Below are positions 16,789-25,712 of a stretch of 64,000 nt of DNA, piece by piece (position 1 is the stretch's first letter; every line of letters starts with the position of its first letter). Made by a program: the position numbers and the translations under genes. Origin of the DNA: Burkholderiaceae bacterium (GTDB lineage Bacteria > Pseudomonadota > Gammaproteobacteria > Burkholderiales > Burkholderiaceae_C); assembly GCA_024235915.1 (NCBI GenBank), contig JACKLO010000011.1, positions 124,001-188,000 on the forward strand, given 5' to 3'. Below the pieces are notes generated by a model that saw nothing but the letters and a program-made list of their open reading frames with translations, ran no database searches and was not told where the DNA came from.

Positions 16789-17877
16789 ATGGACCTCACG
16801 TGGCCCCTGCTCGCACTCGCCGCGGTGGTGCTGGCCGCCATCGCGCTGCAGGGCTGGTGGATGGCGCGGGGCGAGCGGCCGGGGCGACGAGGCCCGCCGC
16901 CGGGTGTGCCCAACCCGCCCACGCTCAACGAGCGCATCGAGCCCGGCATCGATGCGCCCGCGGCCGAGGGCCTCACCGCTGATGAGGCGGAACGCGACAC
17001 CGGCCCCGACACCATCCCCGCCGGCCTGCACGAAGGGCGCAGCCTGCTGCGCCGTGCGCCCCGGCTGGACGCGCTGATCGACGCGCTGGCCACGCTGACG
17101 CTGGAGTCGCCGGTCAGCGGCGATTTCCTGCTCCAGCATGCACCCACCACGCGCCGGGCGGGCAGCAAGCCCTTCTACATCGAGGGCCTGGACGCCGCCA
17201 CCGGCGAGTGGCAGCCGCTGCAGCCCGGGCACCGCTACGCGGAGTTGCAGGCCGGGGTGCAACTGGCCAGCCGCAGCGGCGCGCTCAACGAGATCGAGTA
17301 TTCCGAGTTCGTGCACAAGGTGCAGGCCTTTGCCGACGCCGTTGGCGCGCAGACGGAACTGCCGGACATGCTGGACGTGGTGGCCCGCGCGCGCGAGCTC
17401 GACGCCTTTGCCAGCCCGCGCGATGCCCAGCTGGCGCTGACGCTGCGCAGTGACGCCGTGGCCTGGTCGCTGGGTTTCATCCAGCAGTGTGCGGCGCGCC
17501 ATGGCTTCGTGCCCGGCGCCATGCCGGGGCGCATGGTGCTGCCGTCCCCGCAGGACGGCGACCCGCCGATCCTGGCGCTGTCCTTCGACGCCCAGGCGGC
17601 GCTGGAGGACGACCCGCAGAAGGCCGCCGTGCGCGAATGCCAGCTGAGCCTGGACGTGCCGCAGACCGCGCCGGCCCTGGAGCCGTTCCCGGCCTGGCAC
17701 AACGCCGCCCGCAAGCTGGCCGACGATCTGGCCGCCACGGTGGTGGACGACTATGGCGAGCCGATCACCGTGCACGCCTTTGCCGTCATCGGCAAGGAGC
17801 TGGAGCAGCTCTACGCGCAGCTGGAGGCGCGCGACCTGGCCGCCGGCAGCCCGGCCGCCCGGCGCCTGTTCAGCTGA
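16789..17877 (+). CDS. zipA: Cell division protein ZipA
   Basis: A 362-residue protein with an N-terminal membrane anchor (about 5-25, L-T-W-P-L-L-A-L-A-A-V-V-L-A). A charged, proline-containing linker follows, and then a C-terminal FtsZ-binding-like domain (about 220-355) containing the D-V-P-Q and F-A-V-I-G-K-E-L-E-Q-L-Y-A segments. ZipA tethers FtsZ to the inner membrane during septation. Betaproteobacterial ZipA proteins diverge strongly, so the position between smc and ligA is important support. The stop overlaps the GNAT start (TGATG). Confidence 0.85.
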   Translation: MDLTWPLLALAAVVLAAIALQGWWMARGERPGRRGPPPGVPNPPTLNERIEPGIDAPAAEGLTADEAERDTGPDTIPAGLHEGRSLLRRAPRLDALIDALATLTLESPVSGDFLLQHAPTTRRAGSKPFYIEGLDAATGEWQPLQPGHRYAELQAGVQLASRSGALNEIEYSEFVHKVQAFADAVGAQTELPDMLDVVARARELDAFASPRDAQLALTLRSDAVAWSLGFIQQCAARHGFVPGAMPGRMVLPSPQDGDPPILALSFDAQAALEDDPQKAAVRECQLSLDVPQTAPALEPFPAWHNAARKLADDLAATVVDDYGEPITVHAFAVIGKELEQLYAQLEARDLAAGSPAARRLFS

Positions 17878-18332
17878 TGGCGAGCCAGGTATTCCGGCGC
17901 GCCGCGGCGGCCGACGTGCCGGGCCTGGCCGCGCTGTATGCGTTGTGTGCGCAGACGCTGGGGCCGCTGGTGTATTCGCCTGCGCAGGTGGCGGCCTGGG
18001 TCAGCTTCGGCGCCGACACACCGGCATTCCGCGACTACATCCTCGGCGCGGTCACCTGGGTGCTGGGCGATGCCGCGCCGCAGGGCTTCTGCGGTATCGA
18101 TGCCGCCGGTGAGGTGCGTTCGCTCTACGTGCAGCCGGCCGAGACGCGACGCGGCCTGGGCTCGGCCCTGCTGGCCCACGCGCTCGACGCGTCAGGTCTG
18201 CAAGGATTCCAGGCCTGGGCGACGCCGTTTTCGCGCCCGGTGTTCGAACGTGCGGGCTTCCGTCTGGACCGGGTGGTGACCGAGCCCTACCAGGGCGTGG
18301 TGTTCGACCGCTTCCGCATGCTGCGGCCGTAG
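17877..18332 (+). CDS. GNAT family N-acetyltransferase
   Basis: A 151-residue acetyltransferase of the GNAT fold. The acetyl-CoA binding strand and loop read V-R-S-L-Y-V-Q-P-A-E-T-R-R-G-L-G-S-A-L-L, matching the V-x-P-x-x-R-x-x-G-x-G/A motif, and a C-terminal F-E-R-A-G-F segment is usual for the family. The acceptor is unknown. The ATG overlaps the zipA stop by one base and the gene ends 14 bases before ligA, so it belongs to the smc-zipA-ligA operon. Confidence 0.85.
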   Translation: MASQVFRRAAAADVPGLAALYALCAQTLGPLVYSPAQVAAWVSFGADTPAFRDYILGAVTWVLGDAAPQGFCGIDAAGEVRSLYVQPAETRRGLGSALLAHALDASGLQGFQAWATPFSRPVFERAGFRLDRVVTEPYQGVVFDRFRMLRP

Positions 18333-18346
18333 ACTCGCGGCCGACC

Positions 18347-20422
18347 ATGGCCGCCATCGCTCCCGACTCCGACCCCACCCGCCGCGCCGCCGAACTGCGC
18401 GCGCTGCTGCACCATCACGCGCACCGCTACTACGTGCTGGATGCCCCGGAGATCCCGGACGCCGAGTACGACCGGCTGTTCCAGGAGCTGCAGGCCCTCG
18501 AAGCCGCCGATCCGGCCTTGGCGACTGCGGATTCGCCCACGCAGCGTGTGCTCGGCCGCGTGCTTGACGGTTTGACGCCGGTGCGCCATGCGGTACCGAT
18601 GCTGTCCATCCGCACCGAGACCGACACCACGGCCGCCGGTGCCGAGGCCTTCGATGCGCGGGTTCGCCGGGAACTGGCGCTGGCGGCCGAGGCACCGCCG
18701 GTGGCCTATGCCTGCGAGCTGAAGTTCGACGGCCTGGCCATCAACCTGCGCTACGAGCACGGGGTGCTGGTGCAGGCGGCCACGCGCGGCGACGGCGAGA
18801 CCGGCGAGGACGTGACGCACAACGTGCGCACCATCGGCCAGGTGCCGCTGCGCCTGCAGGGCGGGGCCGCGGACCTGCCGGCCGTGCTGGAAGTTCGCGG
18901 TGAGGTCTACATGCGCCGCGACCACTTCGAGCGGCTCAATGAACGGCAGCGCGAGAAGGGCGGCAAGACCTTCATCAACCCGCGCAACACCGCCGCCGGC
19001 GCCATCCGCCAGCTCGACACCCGGGCCATGGCCGACAAGACGCTGAGCTTCTTCGCCTATGGCCTGGGCGAGACGCAGGGCTGGCAGCAGCCGACCACGC
19101 ACAGCGGCACGCTGGACGCCATCGCCGCCTTCGGCCTGCCGGTGTGCACCGACCGGCGCGTGGTGCAGGGCGCGGCCGGCCTGGCGGCGTTTCATGCCGA
19201 CGTTGCGGCGCGGCGTGATGCGCTGCCTTTCGACATCGATGGCGTGGTCTACAAGGTGGACGAGATCGCGCTGCAGAAGCAGCTGGGCTTCGTCACCCGC
19301 GAGCCGCGCTGGGCGGTGGCGCACAAGTACCCGGCGCAAGAGCAGATGACGCCGCTGCGCGACATCGAGATCCAGGTCGGCCGCACCGGCAAGCTCACGC
19401 CGGTGGCCAAGCTGCAGCCGGTGTTCGTGGGCGGCACCACGGTCAGCAATGCCACCCTGCACAACCTGTTCGAACTGCGGCGAAAGGGTGTGCGCATCGG
19501 CGACACCGTCATCGTGCGCCGCGCCGGCGACGTGATCCCGGAGGTGGTGGGCCGGGTACCGCAGCCGCGGGCTGGCTATGTGCCCAACTTCCGCATGCCG
19601 CGCGTCTGCCCGGTGTGCGGCAGCCCGGTGCGGCGGGAGAAGGGCGGCATCGACCACCGCTGCACGGGCGGCCTGTTCTGCGCCGCGCAGCGTAAGCAGG
19701 CGCTGCTGCACTTCGCCGGCCGGCGGGCGATGGACGTCGAGGGCCTGGGCGACAAGCTGGTCGACCAGCTGGTGGACGGCGGCCTGGTGCGCACCTTGCC
19801 CGAGCTCTACACGCTGGGCGTGGCCAAGCTGGCCGCGCTGGAACGCATGGCCGACAAGAGCGCGGCCAACCTGGTGGCGGCGCTGGAGAAGAGCAAGGCC
19901 ACGACGTTGGCCCGGTTCCTCTACGCGCTGGGCATCCGCCATGTGGGCGAGACCACGGCCAAGGACCTGGCCCGCCACTTCGGCGCCATGGACCGCATCA
20001 TGGAGGCCACGGTCGACCAGTTGCTGGAGGTGCCCGACGTGGGCCCCATCGTGGCGCAGAGCGTGCGCCAGTTCTTCGAGCAGCCGCACCACCGCGAGAT
20101 CGTCGAGCAGCTGCGCGCCGCAGGGGTGCAATGGCCCGAACACGACGGCGAGGCGGACACGACGCCCAAGCCGCTGGCGGGCCGCACCGTCGTGCTCACG
20201 GGGACGCTGCCCACGCTCAGCCGCGACGAGGCCAAGGCCCTGCTGGAAGCGGCCGGGGCCAAGGTGGCGGGCTCGGTGTCGAAGAAGACCAGTGCCGTGG
20301 TCGCCGGGGCCGAGGCCGGCAGCAAGCTGGACAAGGCCCGCGAACTGGGCGTGCCGGTGATCGACGAGGCAGGCCTGCAGGCGCTGCTGGCCGGCGGGCC
20401 GTTCCCCGCCGCTGGGGACTGA
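18347..20422 (+). CDS. ligA: NAD-dependent DNA ligase LigA
   Basis: A 691-residue ligase that seals nicks in replication and repair using NAD+. The adenylation Lys lies in C-E-L-K-F-D-G (about residue 126). The OB fold contains the G-R-T-G-K-L-T-P motif. A four-Cys zinc site (C-P-V-C ... C-T-G-G-L-F-C) and helix-hairpin-helix repeats follow. The C-terminal BRCT domain begins near T-V-V-L-T-G-T-L-P. All domains of a full-length LigA are present. It is the last gene of the smc operon and is convergent with the kinase gene, with only four bases between their stops. Confidence 0.98.
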   Translation: MAAIAPDSDPTRRAAELRALLHHHAHRYYVLDAPEIPDAEYDRLFQELQALEAADPALATADSPTQRVLGRVLDGLTPVRHAVPMLSIRTETDTTAAGAEAFDARVRRELALAAEAPPVAYACELKFDGLAINLRYEHGVLVQAATRGDGETGEDVTHNVRTIGQVPLRLQGGAADLPAVLEVRGEVYMRRDHFERLNERQREKGGKTFINPRNTAAGAIRQLDTRAMADKTLSFFAYGLGETQGWQQPTTHSGTLDAIAAFGLPVCTDRRVVQGAAGLAAFHADVAARRDALPFDIDGVVYKVDEIALQKQLGFVTREPRWAVAHKYPAQEQMTPLRDIEIQVGRTGKLTPVAKLQPVFVGGTTVSNATLHNLFELRRKGVRIGDTVIVRRAGDVIPEVVGRVPQPRAGYVPNFRMPRVCPVCGSPVRREKGGIDHRCTGGLFCAAQRKQALLHFAGRRAMDVEGLGDKLVDQLVDGGLVRTLPELYTLGVAKLAALERMADKSAANLVAALEKSKATTLARFLYALGIRHVGETTAKDLARHFGAMDRIMEATVDQLLEVPDVGPIVAQSVRQFFEQPHHREIVEQLRAAGVQWPEHDGEADTTPKPLAGRTVVLTGTLPTLSRDEAKALLEAAGAKVAGSVSKKTSAVVAGAEAGSKLDKARELGVPVIDEAGLQALLAGGPFPAAGD

Positions 20423-20426
20423 ACGG

Positions 20427-21923
20427 TCAGCCGAGCTTTTCCAGGGCCTCGACCAGCGCCGCGCGCTGGCTTTCCGGCACCGCGGCGGCAAAGTCGCGGA
20501 TCAGGGAGGCCCGGTCGCGTGTGCGCTCGCTGGCCCGCTTGACCATCACCCCGGCAATCGGCCCCACATGGGCCAGCAGCAGCTTGCGCGCTTGCTCCAG
20601 CCAGGCTTCGCCCACCGGCAGCGTGCCCAGGCCGATGGGGGGCGTCATCGCGGTGGCGGTGCCGGTGCTGCCCGTCCGGTGTGCCGCCGCCGGGTGCTGC
20701 GTGCCGGTGTGCGCGGCCGCCAGCGCACCGTGGGTGCCCAGGCTGCCGCTGGTGCCGGGGCCACGCGCCACCGGGCTGCCGAGGAAGGCCTCACGCGCGG
20801 CGGCACTGGTAATCTGCGATGCCAGCGCCGCCACCAAGGCTGGCACATCGGGGCACTGGCGCGCGGTGCGCCGCACCATCACCTTGGCCAGCGGGCCGAC
20901 GTGGCGCGCCAGGGCAGCCTCCACCGCGGCGATCTGTTCCGGCTCGAAGTGCGTGGGCGGTTCGCCGGTGAGCCCGGTGCCGGTGAGCCCGGCGTGGGTG
21001 GGTGGCGGTGCGGCCTGCACACCCGTGGGGATGCGCTCGGTGGGCGCGTAGGCGTCGCCCAGGGCCGGCAGCGCGCCGGGCGACACCGTGCCCGGGATGG
21101 CCTGGCCCAGTGCCTCGGCCAGCGCGTCGCGGAACGCGGCGGCATTGACGAAGCGCTGCGCCGGATCCTTGGCCAGCGCACGGGCGAGCACGGCGTCGAA
21201 GCGCGCCGAACGGGCCCCCTCCAGACTGGACGGTGGCGGCGGCAGTTCGTGCACCACCTTGTAGCTCAGCACCTCGGGCGCGCCGACGAAGGGCGGGCGG
21301 CCCGCCACCAGCTGGTACAGCAGCACGCCGGCGGCGTAGAGGTCCACACGGTGGTCGATGGCGCGGCCGGTGAACTGCTCCGGCGCCATGTACATGGGCG
21401 TGCCCAGCACCGTCTGCGCCATCGTCAGGCCCGAATTCTCGAAGCGTGCGATGCCGAAGTCGGCGATCTTGGCCCGGCCCTGGGGGGTGATCATCACGTT
21501 CGACGGCTTCACGTCGCGGTGCCAGACACCGTGTTCGTGGGCATGGGCCAGGGCGTCGAGCACCTGGCCGGCGATGCTGGCGATGTCGGCATCGTCCAGC
21601 CGCAGGCGCGAGCCCAGAAAGTAGGCCAGCGTGCGCCCGTCGACGAACTCCATCGCGATGTAGGCCACGCGGCCGTCATCACCATAGTCGTAGACGGAGA
21701 CGATGCCAGGGTGCTGCAGCCGCCCGGCCGCCTGCGCCTCGTTGCGGAAGCGCGCCGCGCTCTCGAAGGCGCTGCCGCCGGCATCGCCTGGCTGGCGGCG
21801 GATGGTCTTCAGCGCCACCAGGCGCCGGATGTCGGGGTCGAAGCCACGGTAGACCACACCCATGGCGCCTTCGCCGAGCACACCGGTGATGCGGTACTTG
21901 CCGAGGCGTTCGGGGTGGTCCAT
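20427..21923 (-). CDS. Serine/threonine protein kinase with duplicated C-terminal module
   Basis: A 498-residue cytoplasmic Hanks-type kinase. The glycine loop is G-E-G-A-M-G-V-V-Y, the ATP Lys is K39, the catalytic loop is H-R-D-V-K-P-S-N (135-142), DFG is at 155-157, and A-P-E-Q follows. All catalytic residues are intact. No transmembrane helix or PASTA domain is seen. After a Thr/Pro/Gly-rich linker come two similar helical modules (about 335-385 and 430-498), each with H-V-G-P-[IL]-A-x-V-M-V-[KR]-R. The gene lies 20 bases after a haem-binding HAMP protein and is probably in the same operon, suggesting a redox- or ligand-to-phosphorylation pathway. Confidence 0.88.
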   Translation of the reverse strand: MDHPERLGKYRITGVLGEGAMGVVYRGFDPDIRRLVALKTIRRQPGDAGGSAFESAARFRNEAQAAGRLQHPGIVSVYDYGDDGRVAYIAMEFVDGRTLAYFLGSRLRLDDADIASIAGQVLDALAHAHEHGVWHRDVKPSNVMITPQGRAKIADFGIARFENSGLTMAQTVLGTPMYMAPEQFTGRAIDHRVDLYAAGVLLYQLVAGRPPFVGAPEVLSYKVVHELPPPPSSLEGARSARFDAVLARALAKDPAQRFVNAAAFRDALAEALGQAIPGTVSPGALPALGDAYAPTERIPTGVQAAPPPTHAGLTGTGLTGEPPTHFEPEQIAAVEAALARHVGPLAKVMVRRTARQCPDVPALVAALASQITSAAAREAFLGSPVARGPGTSGSLGTHGALAAAHTGTQHPAAAHRTGSTGTATAMTPPIGLGTLPVGEAWLEQARKLLLAHVGPIAGVMVKRASERTRDRASLIRDFAAAVPESQRAALVEALEKLG

Positions 21924-21943
21924 CAGCGCTGCGGATCAGTCGA

Positions 21944-22816
21944 TCAGGTTTCCAGCATCTTCATCGCCTGCACGACGCTCGTGCGCATGCGCGAGAAGGA
22001 CTGGGCCAGGGTGCCGATCTCGTCGCGGCTGCCGGTGGCGAACTCCGGCGCGTCCAACTCACCCTGGCTGACGCGGTCGGCCAGCGCCGACAGCCGCGTG
22101 ACGGGCCGCACCACCACCCACCAGATCATCAGGTTGAGCACCACGCCCAGGACCAGGAAGACGCCGATCAGCGAACCGACGAAGAGACGGAACGCGGTGT
22201 CGGCGCGCTGCAGCGGCACATCCATCGGCACCGACACGATCTGCGCGCCGATGACCTCGTTCATCTGCCAGCCGAAGCCGTTGGCCGGGCCGTATTTGGC
22301 GACCATGCTGCGTGGCGCGGCCTCCACGCTGCTGTGGCAGCGCAGGCAGGCGCCGTCGGTGATGCGCAGCGGCCGCGCCACGTACAGCGAGCGGCCGGTC
22401 GGCGTGTCGCGCTGCCCCACGTGCTCCTTCAGCGCTGCCTCGTTGCGGAAGGCCTGCACGATGTCCACCTCCCAGCCGTTGGCCCGGTCGCGCGGGTTGG
22501 TGGGGTTCAGCGTGGCTTCCTTGTAGCCGAACTCCGGGTGGTTGCTGCGCAGCTTGCCCAGGACCTCGGTGGCGGAAAAGCTGGGCACCGACTGCGGCAG
22601 GAACTCGGCGTCCATGTGCGGCGCCAGCAGCGGCGTGATCTGGCTGGAGGTGTAGGCCCGCACCGCCAGCGCCTGCTCCATCATCAAGCGCGCACCGTTG
22701 AGCACCTCGTCCACCGCCTGCTGCTGCAGGAACCCGCGGCTGATCCAGCCGCTGACGGCCACGCCCAGCGCCATCACCAGGGCGTAGATCAGGTTGAACT
22801 TGAACAGCAGCTTCAT
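21944..22816 (-). CDS. Haem-binding DUF3365/HAMP membrane sensor
   Basis: A 290-residue protein with an N-terminal membrane helix (about 5-25). A periplasmic domain of the DUF3365 (Tll0287-like) type follows, with a single haem c site C-L-R-C-H at 157-161. A second membrane helix (about 211-235) leads into a HAMP domain (about 236-285), and the protein ends there. There is no output domain, so the signal must pass to another protein. The Ser/Thr kinase encoded 20 bases downstream is the obvious candidate. The ATG at 22816 gives the membrane helix at the N-terminus. Confidence 0.85.
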   Translation of the reverse strand: MKLLFKFNLIYALVMALGVAVSGWISRGFLQQQAVDEVLNGARLMMEQALAVRAYTSSQITPLLAPHMDAEFLPQSVPSFSATEVLGKLRSNHPEFGYKEATLNPTNPRDRANGWEVDIVQAFRNEAALKEHVGQRDTPTGRSLYVARPLRITDGACLRCHSSVEAAPRSMVAKYGPANGFGWQMNEVIGAQIVSVPMDVPLQRADTAFRLFVGSLIGVFLVLGVVLNLMIWWVVVRPVTRLSALADRVSQGELDAPEFATGSRDEIGTLAQSFSRMRTSVVQAMKMLET

Positions 22817-22874
22817 GGTGATTGCGCCTCCCGCGTTGGACGTTGTTGTGGCGAAGGCCGATGGTACCGGCCGC

Positions 22875-23750
22875 TCAGCGCTGCCGGAAGCACAGCCACA
22901 GCGCGGCGGCGCTGCAGGCCATGGCGGCCCATTGCAACGGGCCCAGGGGTTCGCCGTGCACCAGCGCACCGGCCACCATGGCGACCATGGGCACACCGAT
23001 GGATGACAACCCGGCCAACTGGGCCGGCAACATGCCCACGATGGAGAACCAGGCCGCGTTGCCGATGGCCATGGGCACCAACGAGATCCAGGCGATGACG
23101 GCCACGCTGCCGGCCGACGGCCAGAACCACGGCCCTTCGCCCAGCAGCAGGGCGCCGCCACCGATGGGCAGCGCGGCCAGCAGCAGCTGCCAGCCGGTGA
23201 GCACCAGGGCCGGCACCGGCACCGGCCGGCCCTTGAGGATCAGCGTGCCCACGGCCCAGCCCACGCCGGCCAGCAGGCCGAGGGCAAAACCGGCCGGCGC
23301 CTGGGCATAGGCCGCCAGGCCACGCCACATCAGCAGGCCCACGGCCAGTGCACCCAGGGCCAGGGCCCAGAGCAGGCGCGCGGGCAGGCGCTGGCCGAAC
23401 ACAGCCCAGCCCAGCAGCGCCGCCCACAGCGGCATCGTGAAGCCCAGGATGGCGGCCTGCCCGGACGGGATCCAGATGGCGGCGTAGGTGCTGGCCACGT
23501 TCCATACCACCAGGTAGGTGAGGGTGGCCGCGATCATGGTGCCCCAGTGCGCGCGAGGAATGCGCAGCGGCTGGCCACGCGCAGCGGCCACGGCCAGCAG
23601 TGCTGCGCCGGCCACTGCCACCGATATGCCGCGGAAGGTCCAGACCGAAACCTCTCGCGTGGCCAGCGGAAAGAGCGGCCAGTTGGTGCCCCAGACCAGG
23701 GTGAGCACGATGAGCAGGACGACGGCGCGGGGCGGGATGGTGGTGTTCAC
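22875..23750 (-). CDS. EamA/DMT family exporter
   Basis: A 291-residue membrane protein with ten hydrophobic segments arranged as two EamA repeats, each beginning W-G-x-N/T (L-V-W-G-T-N-W in the first). Such carriers usually export metabolites or amino acids; the substrate here is unknown. I start at the GTG at 23750, because an upstream ATG would add 39 Arg-rich residues before the first helix. It is divergent from the following transporter. Confidence 0.8.
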   Translation of the reverse strand: MNTTIPPRAVVLLIVLTLVWGTNWPLFPLATREVSVWTFRGISVAVAGAALLAVAAARGQPLRIPRAHWGTMIAATLTYLVVWNVASTYAAIWIPSGQAAILGFTMPLWAALLGWAVFGQRLPARLLWALALGALAVGLLMWRGLAAYAQAPAGFALGLLAGVGWAVGTLILKGRPVPVPALVLTGWQLLLAALPIGGGALLLGEGPWFWPSAGSVAVIAWISLVPMAIGNAAWFSIVGMLPAQLAGLSSIGVPMVAMVAGALVHGEPLGPLQWAAMACSAAALWLCFRQR

Positions 23751-23847
23751 GGCGCGGCGAGTATCGCCGCAGGCGGTGCGGCGCGCTGCGAACGGCCCAA
23801 CGGTGCGGCGACCCCCGGTGGCACAGCGGCCCGGGATAATCCGCGCC

Positions 23848-25092
23848 ATGCCCGAGCCCGCGCCCATCGTGTCCGACCCGCGGACCTGGGCCGTGCTGGC
23901 GATCTTCGGCGTGGTCTACCTGGGCATGTTGCTGGGCGGCTTGCCGCGGCTGCGACTGGACCGCACCGGGGTGGCGCTGCTGGGTGCCATCGGCATCGTG
24001 GCCGTGGGTGAACTGAGCATCGAGCAGGCCGCTGCCGGCGTGCACCTGCCGACCGTGCTGCTGCTGTTCAGCTTCATGGTCATCTCGGCGCAGATGCGGC
24101 TCGGCGGCTTCTACGCGGCCCTGACGCGGCGCATCGTGGCCCTGCCGCTGGTGCCGTCGGCCCTGCTGGGCGTGGTGATCGCGGCGGCGGGCGGGTTGTC
24201 TGCGGTGTTCTCCAACGACATCGTCTGCCTGGCGATGGCCCCGGTGCTGGTGCACGCCTGCCTGGGCCGGCGGCTGGACCCGGTGCCCTTTCTGCTGGCC
24301 CTGGCCTGCGCCAGCAACATCGGCTCGGCCGCCACGTTGATCGGCAACCCGCAGAACATGCTGATTGGCGAAGTGCTGGGGCTTCACTTCGGCGCCTTCC
24401 TGCGCGCTGCGGCACCGCCGGTGCTGGCCAGCCTGGTGCTCCTGTGGTGGATGCTGCACCGGTCGGTGCGTCCGATGGAAAGTGCTGTGACATCGGTGGA
24501 AGCTGACTCACCGCTGTTCGACCACTGGCAGACCTTCAAGGGCCTGGCCGTGGCGACAGCGCTGGTGGCCGTGTTCCTGGCCACCGACTGGCCGCGCGAT
24601 GTGGCCGCCCTGGTGGGCGCCGGCGTGCTGCTGCTCAGCCAGCGCTTCCATTCCAGCCAAGTGATGGGGCTGATCGACTGGGAACTGCTGATCCTCTTCA
24701 TCGGCCTGTTCGTGGTCAACCACGCGCTGGCGCACACCGGCATCACGGCACAGACCGTGGCATGGCTGCAGGCCCAGGGCCTGCACATGGGCGAACCCGG
24801 GCCGCTGTTCGGCGTCACGCTGCTGCTGTCCAACCTGGTGTCCAACGTGCCGGCGGTGATGCTGCTGCTGCCGGTGGTCGACGGCCAGCCGGCGCAGGCC
24901 GCCGGCCTCACGCTGGCCCTGGTGAGCACCCTGGCGGGCAACCTGCTGATCGTGGGCTCGATCGCCAACCTCATCGTCGTCGACGCCGCGCGCCGGCAGG
25001 GCGTGCACATCGATTGGAAGCGGCATGCCCGGACGGGCGTGCCGGTGACCCTGGCCACGTTGGCGATCGCTGCCGCCTGGCTTCATCTCTGA
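23848..25092 (+). CDS. ArsB/NhaD/SLC13-type ion transporter
   Basis: A 414-residue membrane protein of the ion transporter superfamily. Paired hydrophobic repeats contain the re-entrant motifs S-N-D-I-V-C-L-A and G-N-P-Q-N-M-L-I in the first half, and S-N-L-V-S-N-V-P-A-V in the second half. These resemble ArsB arsenite exporters, NhaD antiporters and YbiR-like anion carriers. No arsenic genes are nearby, so arsenite is not assumed. The ATG at 23848 is chosen over a far longer frame because it starts immediately before the first helix. The next gene, def, follows after 20 bases. Confidence 0.8.
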   Translation: MPEPAPIVSDPRTWAVLAIFGVVYLGMLLGGLPRLRLDRTGVALLGAIGIVAVGELSIEQAAAGVHLPTVLLLFSFMVISAQMRLGGFYAALTRRIVALPLVPSALLGVVIAAAGGLSAVFSNDIVCLAMAPVLVHACLGRRLDPVPFLLALACASNIGSAATLIGNPQNMLIGEVLGLHFGAFLRAAAPPVLASLVLLWWMLHRSVRPMESAVTSVEADSPLFDHWQTFKGLAVATALVAVFLATDWPRDVAALVGAGVLLLSQRFHSSQVMGLIDWELLILFIGLFVVNHALAHTGITAQTVAWLQAQGLHMGEPGPLFGVTLLLSNLVSNVPAVMLLLPVVDGQPAQAAGLTLALVSTLAGNLLIVGSIANLIVVDAARRQGVHIDWKRHARTGVPVTLATLAIAAAWLHL

Positions 25093-25112
25093 CCGCACTG
25101 GAGAACCCACCG

Positions 25113-25649
25113 ATGGCCATTCGAGAGATCCTGAAGATGGGCGATCCGCGCCTGCTGCGCGTGGCGCCACCCGTCACCACCTTCGACACCCCCGAACTGC
25201 ATGCCCTGGTGGCCGACATGTTCGACACCATGGCCGCGGCCAACGGTGCCGGGCTGGCCGCCCCACAGATCGGTGTGGACCTGCAGCTGGTGATCTTCGG
25301 CTTCGACCGCAACGCGCGCTACCCGGAGGCGCCGGCGGTGCCCAAGACGGTGCTGCTCAATCCGGTGATCAACCCGCTGGACGATGCGATGGAGGACGGC
25401 TGGGAAGGCTGCCTCTCGGTGCCCGGCCTGCGCGGCGTGGTGCCGCGCCATGCCCGCATCCGCTACACCGGGGTCGACCTGGCCGGGCAGCCGATCGAGC
25501 GCGAGGCGGACGGCTTCCACGCCCGCGTGGTCCAGCACGAGTGTGACCACCTCATCGGCCGCCTCTACCCCACCCGCATGCCGGACCTCACGAAGCTGGG
25601 CTTCACCAGCGTGCTGTTTCCCGGGATGGACCCCAACGCCGACGACTGA
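25113..25649 (+). CDS. def: Peptide deformylase
   Basis: A 178-residue metalloenzyme that removes the formyl group from new proteins. All three motifs are present: G-A-G-L-A-A-P-Q-I-G (45-54), E-G-C-L-S-V-P-G (98-105, with metal-ligand Cys100) and Q-H-E-C-D-H (141-146, two His ligands and the catalytic Glu). It is probably a second deformylase, because the housekeeping copy usually sits beside fmt, which is absent here. It starts 20 bases after the transporter gene. Confidence 0.96.
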   Translation: MAIREILKMGDPRLLRVAPPVTTFDTPELHALVADMFDTMAAANGAGLAAPQIGVDLQLVIFGFDRNARYPEAPAVPKTVLLNPVINPLDDAMEDGWEGCLSVPGLRGVVPRHARIRYTGVDLAGQPIEREADGFHARVVQHECDHLIGRLYPTRMPDLTKLGFTSVLFPGMDPNADD

Positions 25650-25686
25650 GCGCCGGCGACTCAGGCCCGGTTCCGGGCATCATCGG

Positions 25687-25700
25687 GGCATGTTTTTTGC
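25687..25700 (+). promoter_or_regulatory. Candidate sigma-54 promoter of nasT
   Basis: GG, ten bases, GC, in the context GGGGCATG-TTTT-TTGCA. The -12 element is perfect (TTGCA). The -24 element GGGCATG deviates from TGGCACG at two positions. The predicted start (about 25712) lies one base before the GTG start codon, implying an almost leaderless mRNA, which is unusual and lowers my confidence. Confidence 0.4.
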
Positions 25701-25712
25701 ACTGCAGCATTC

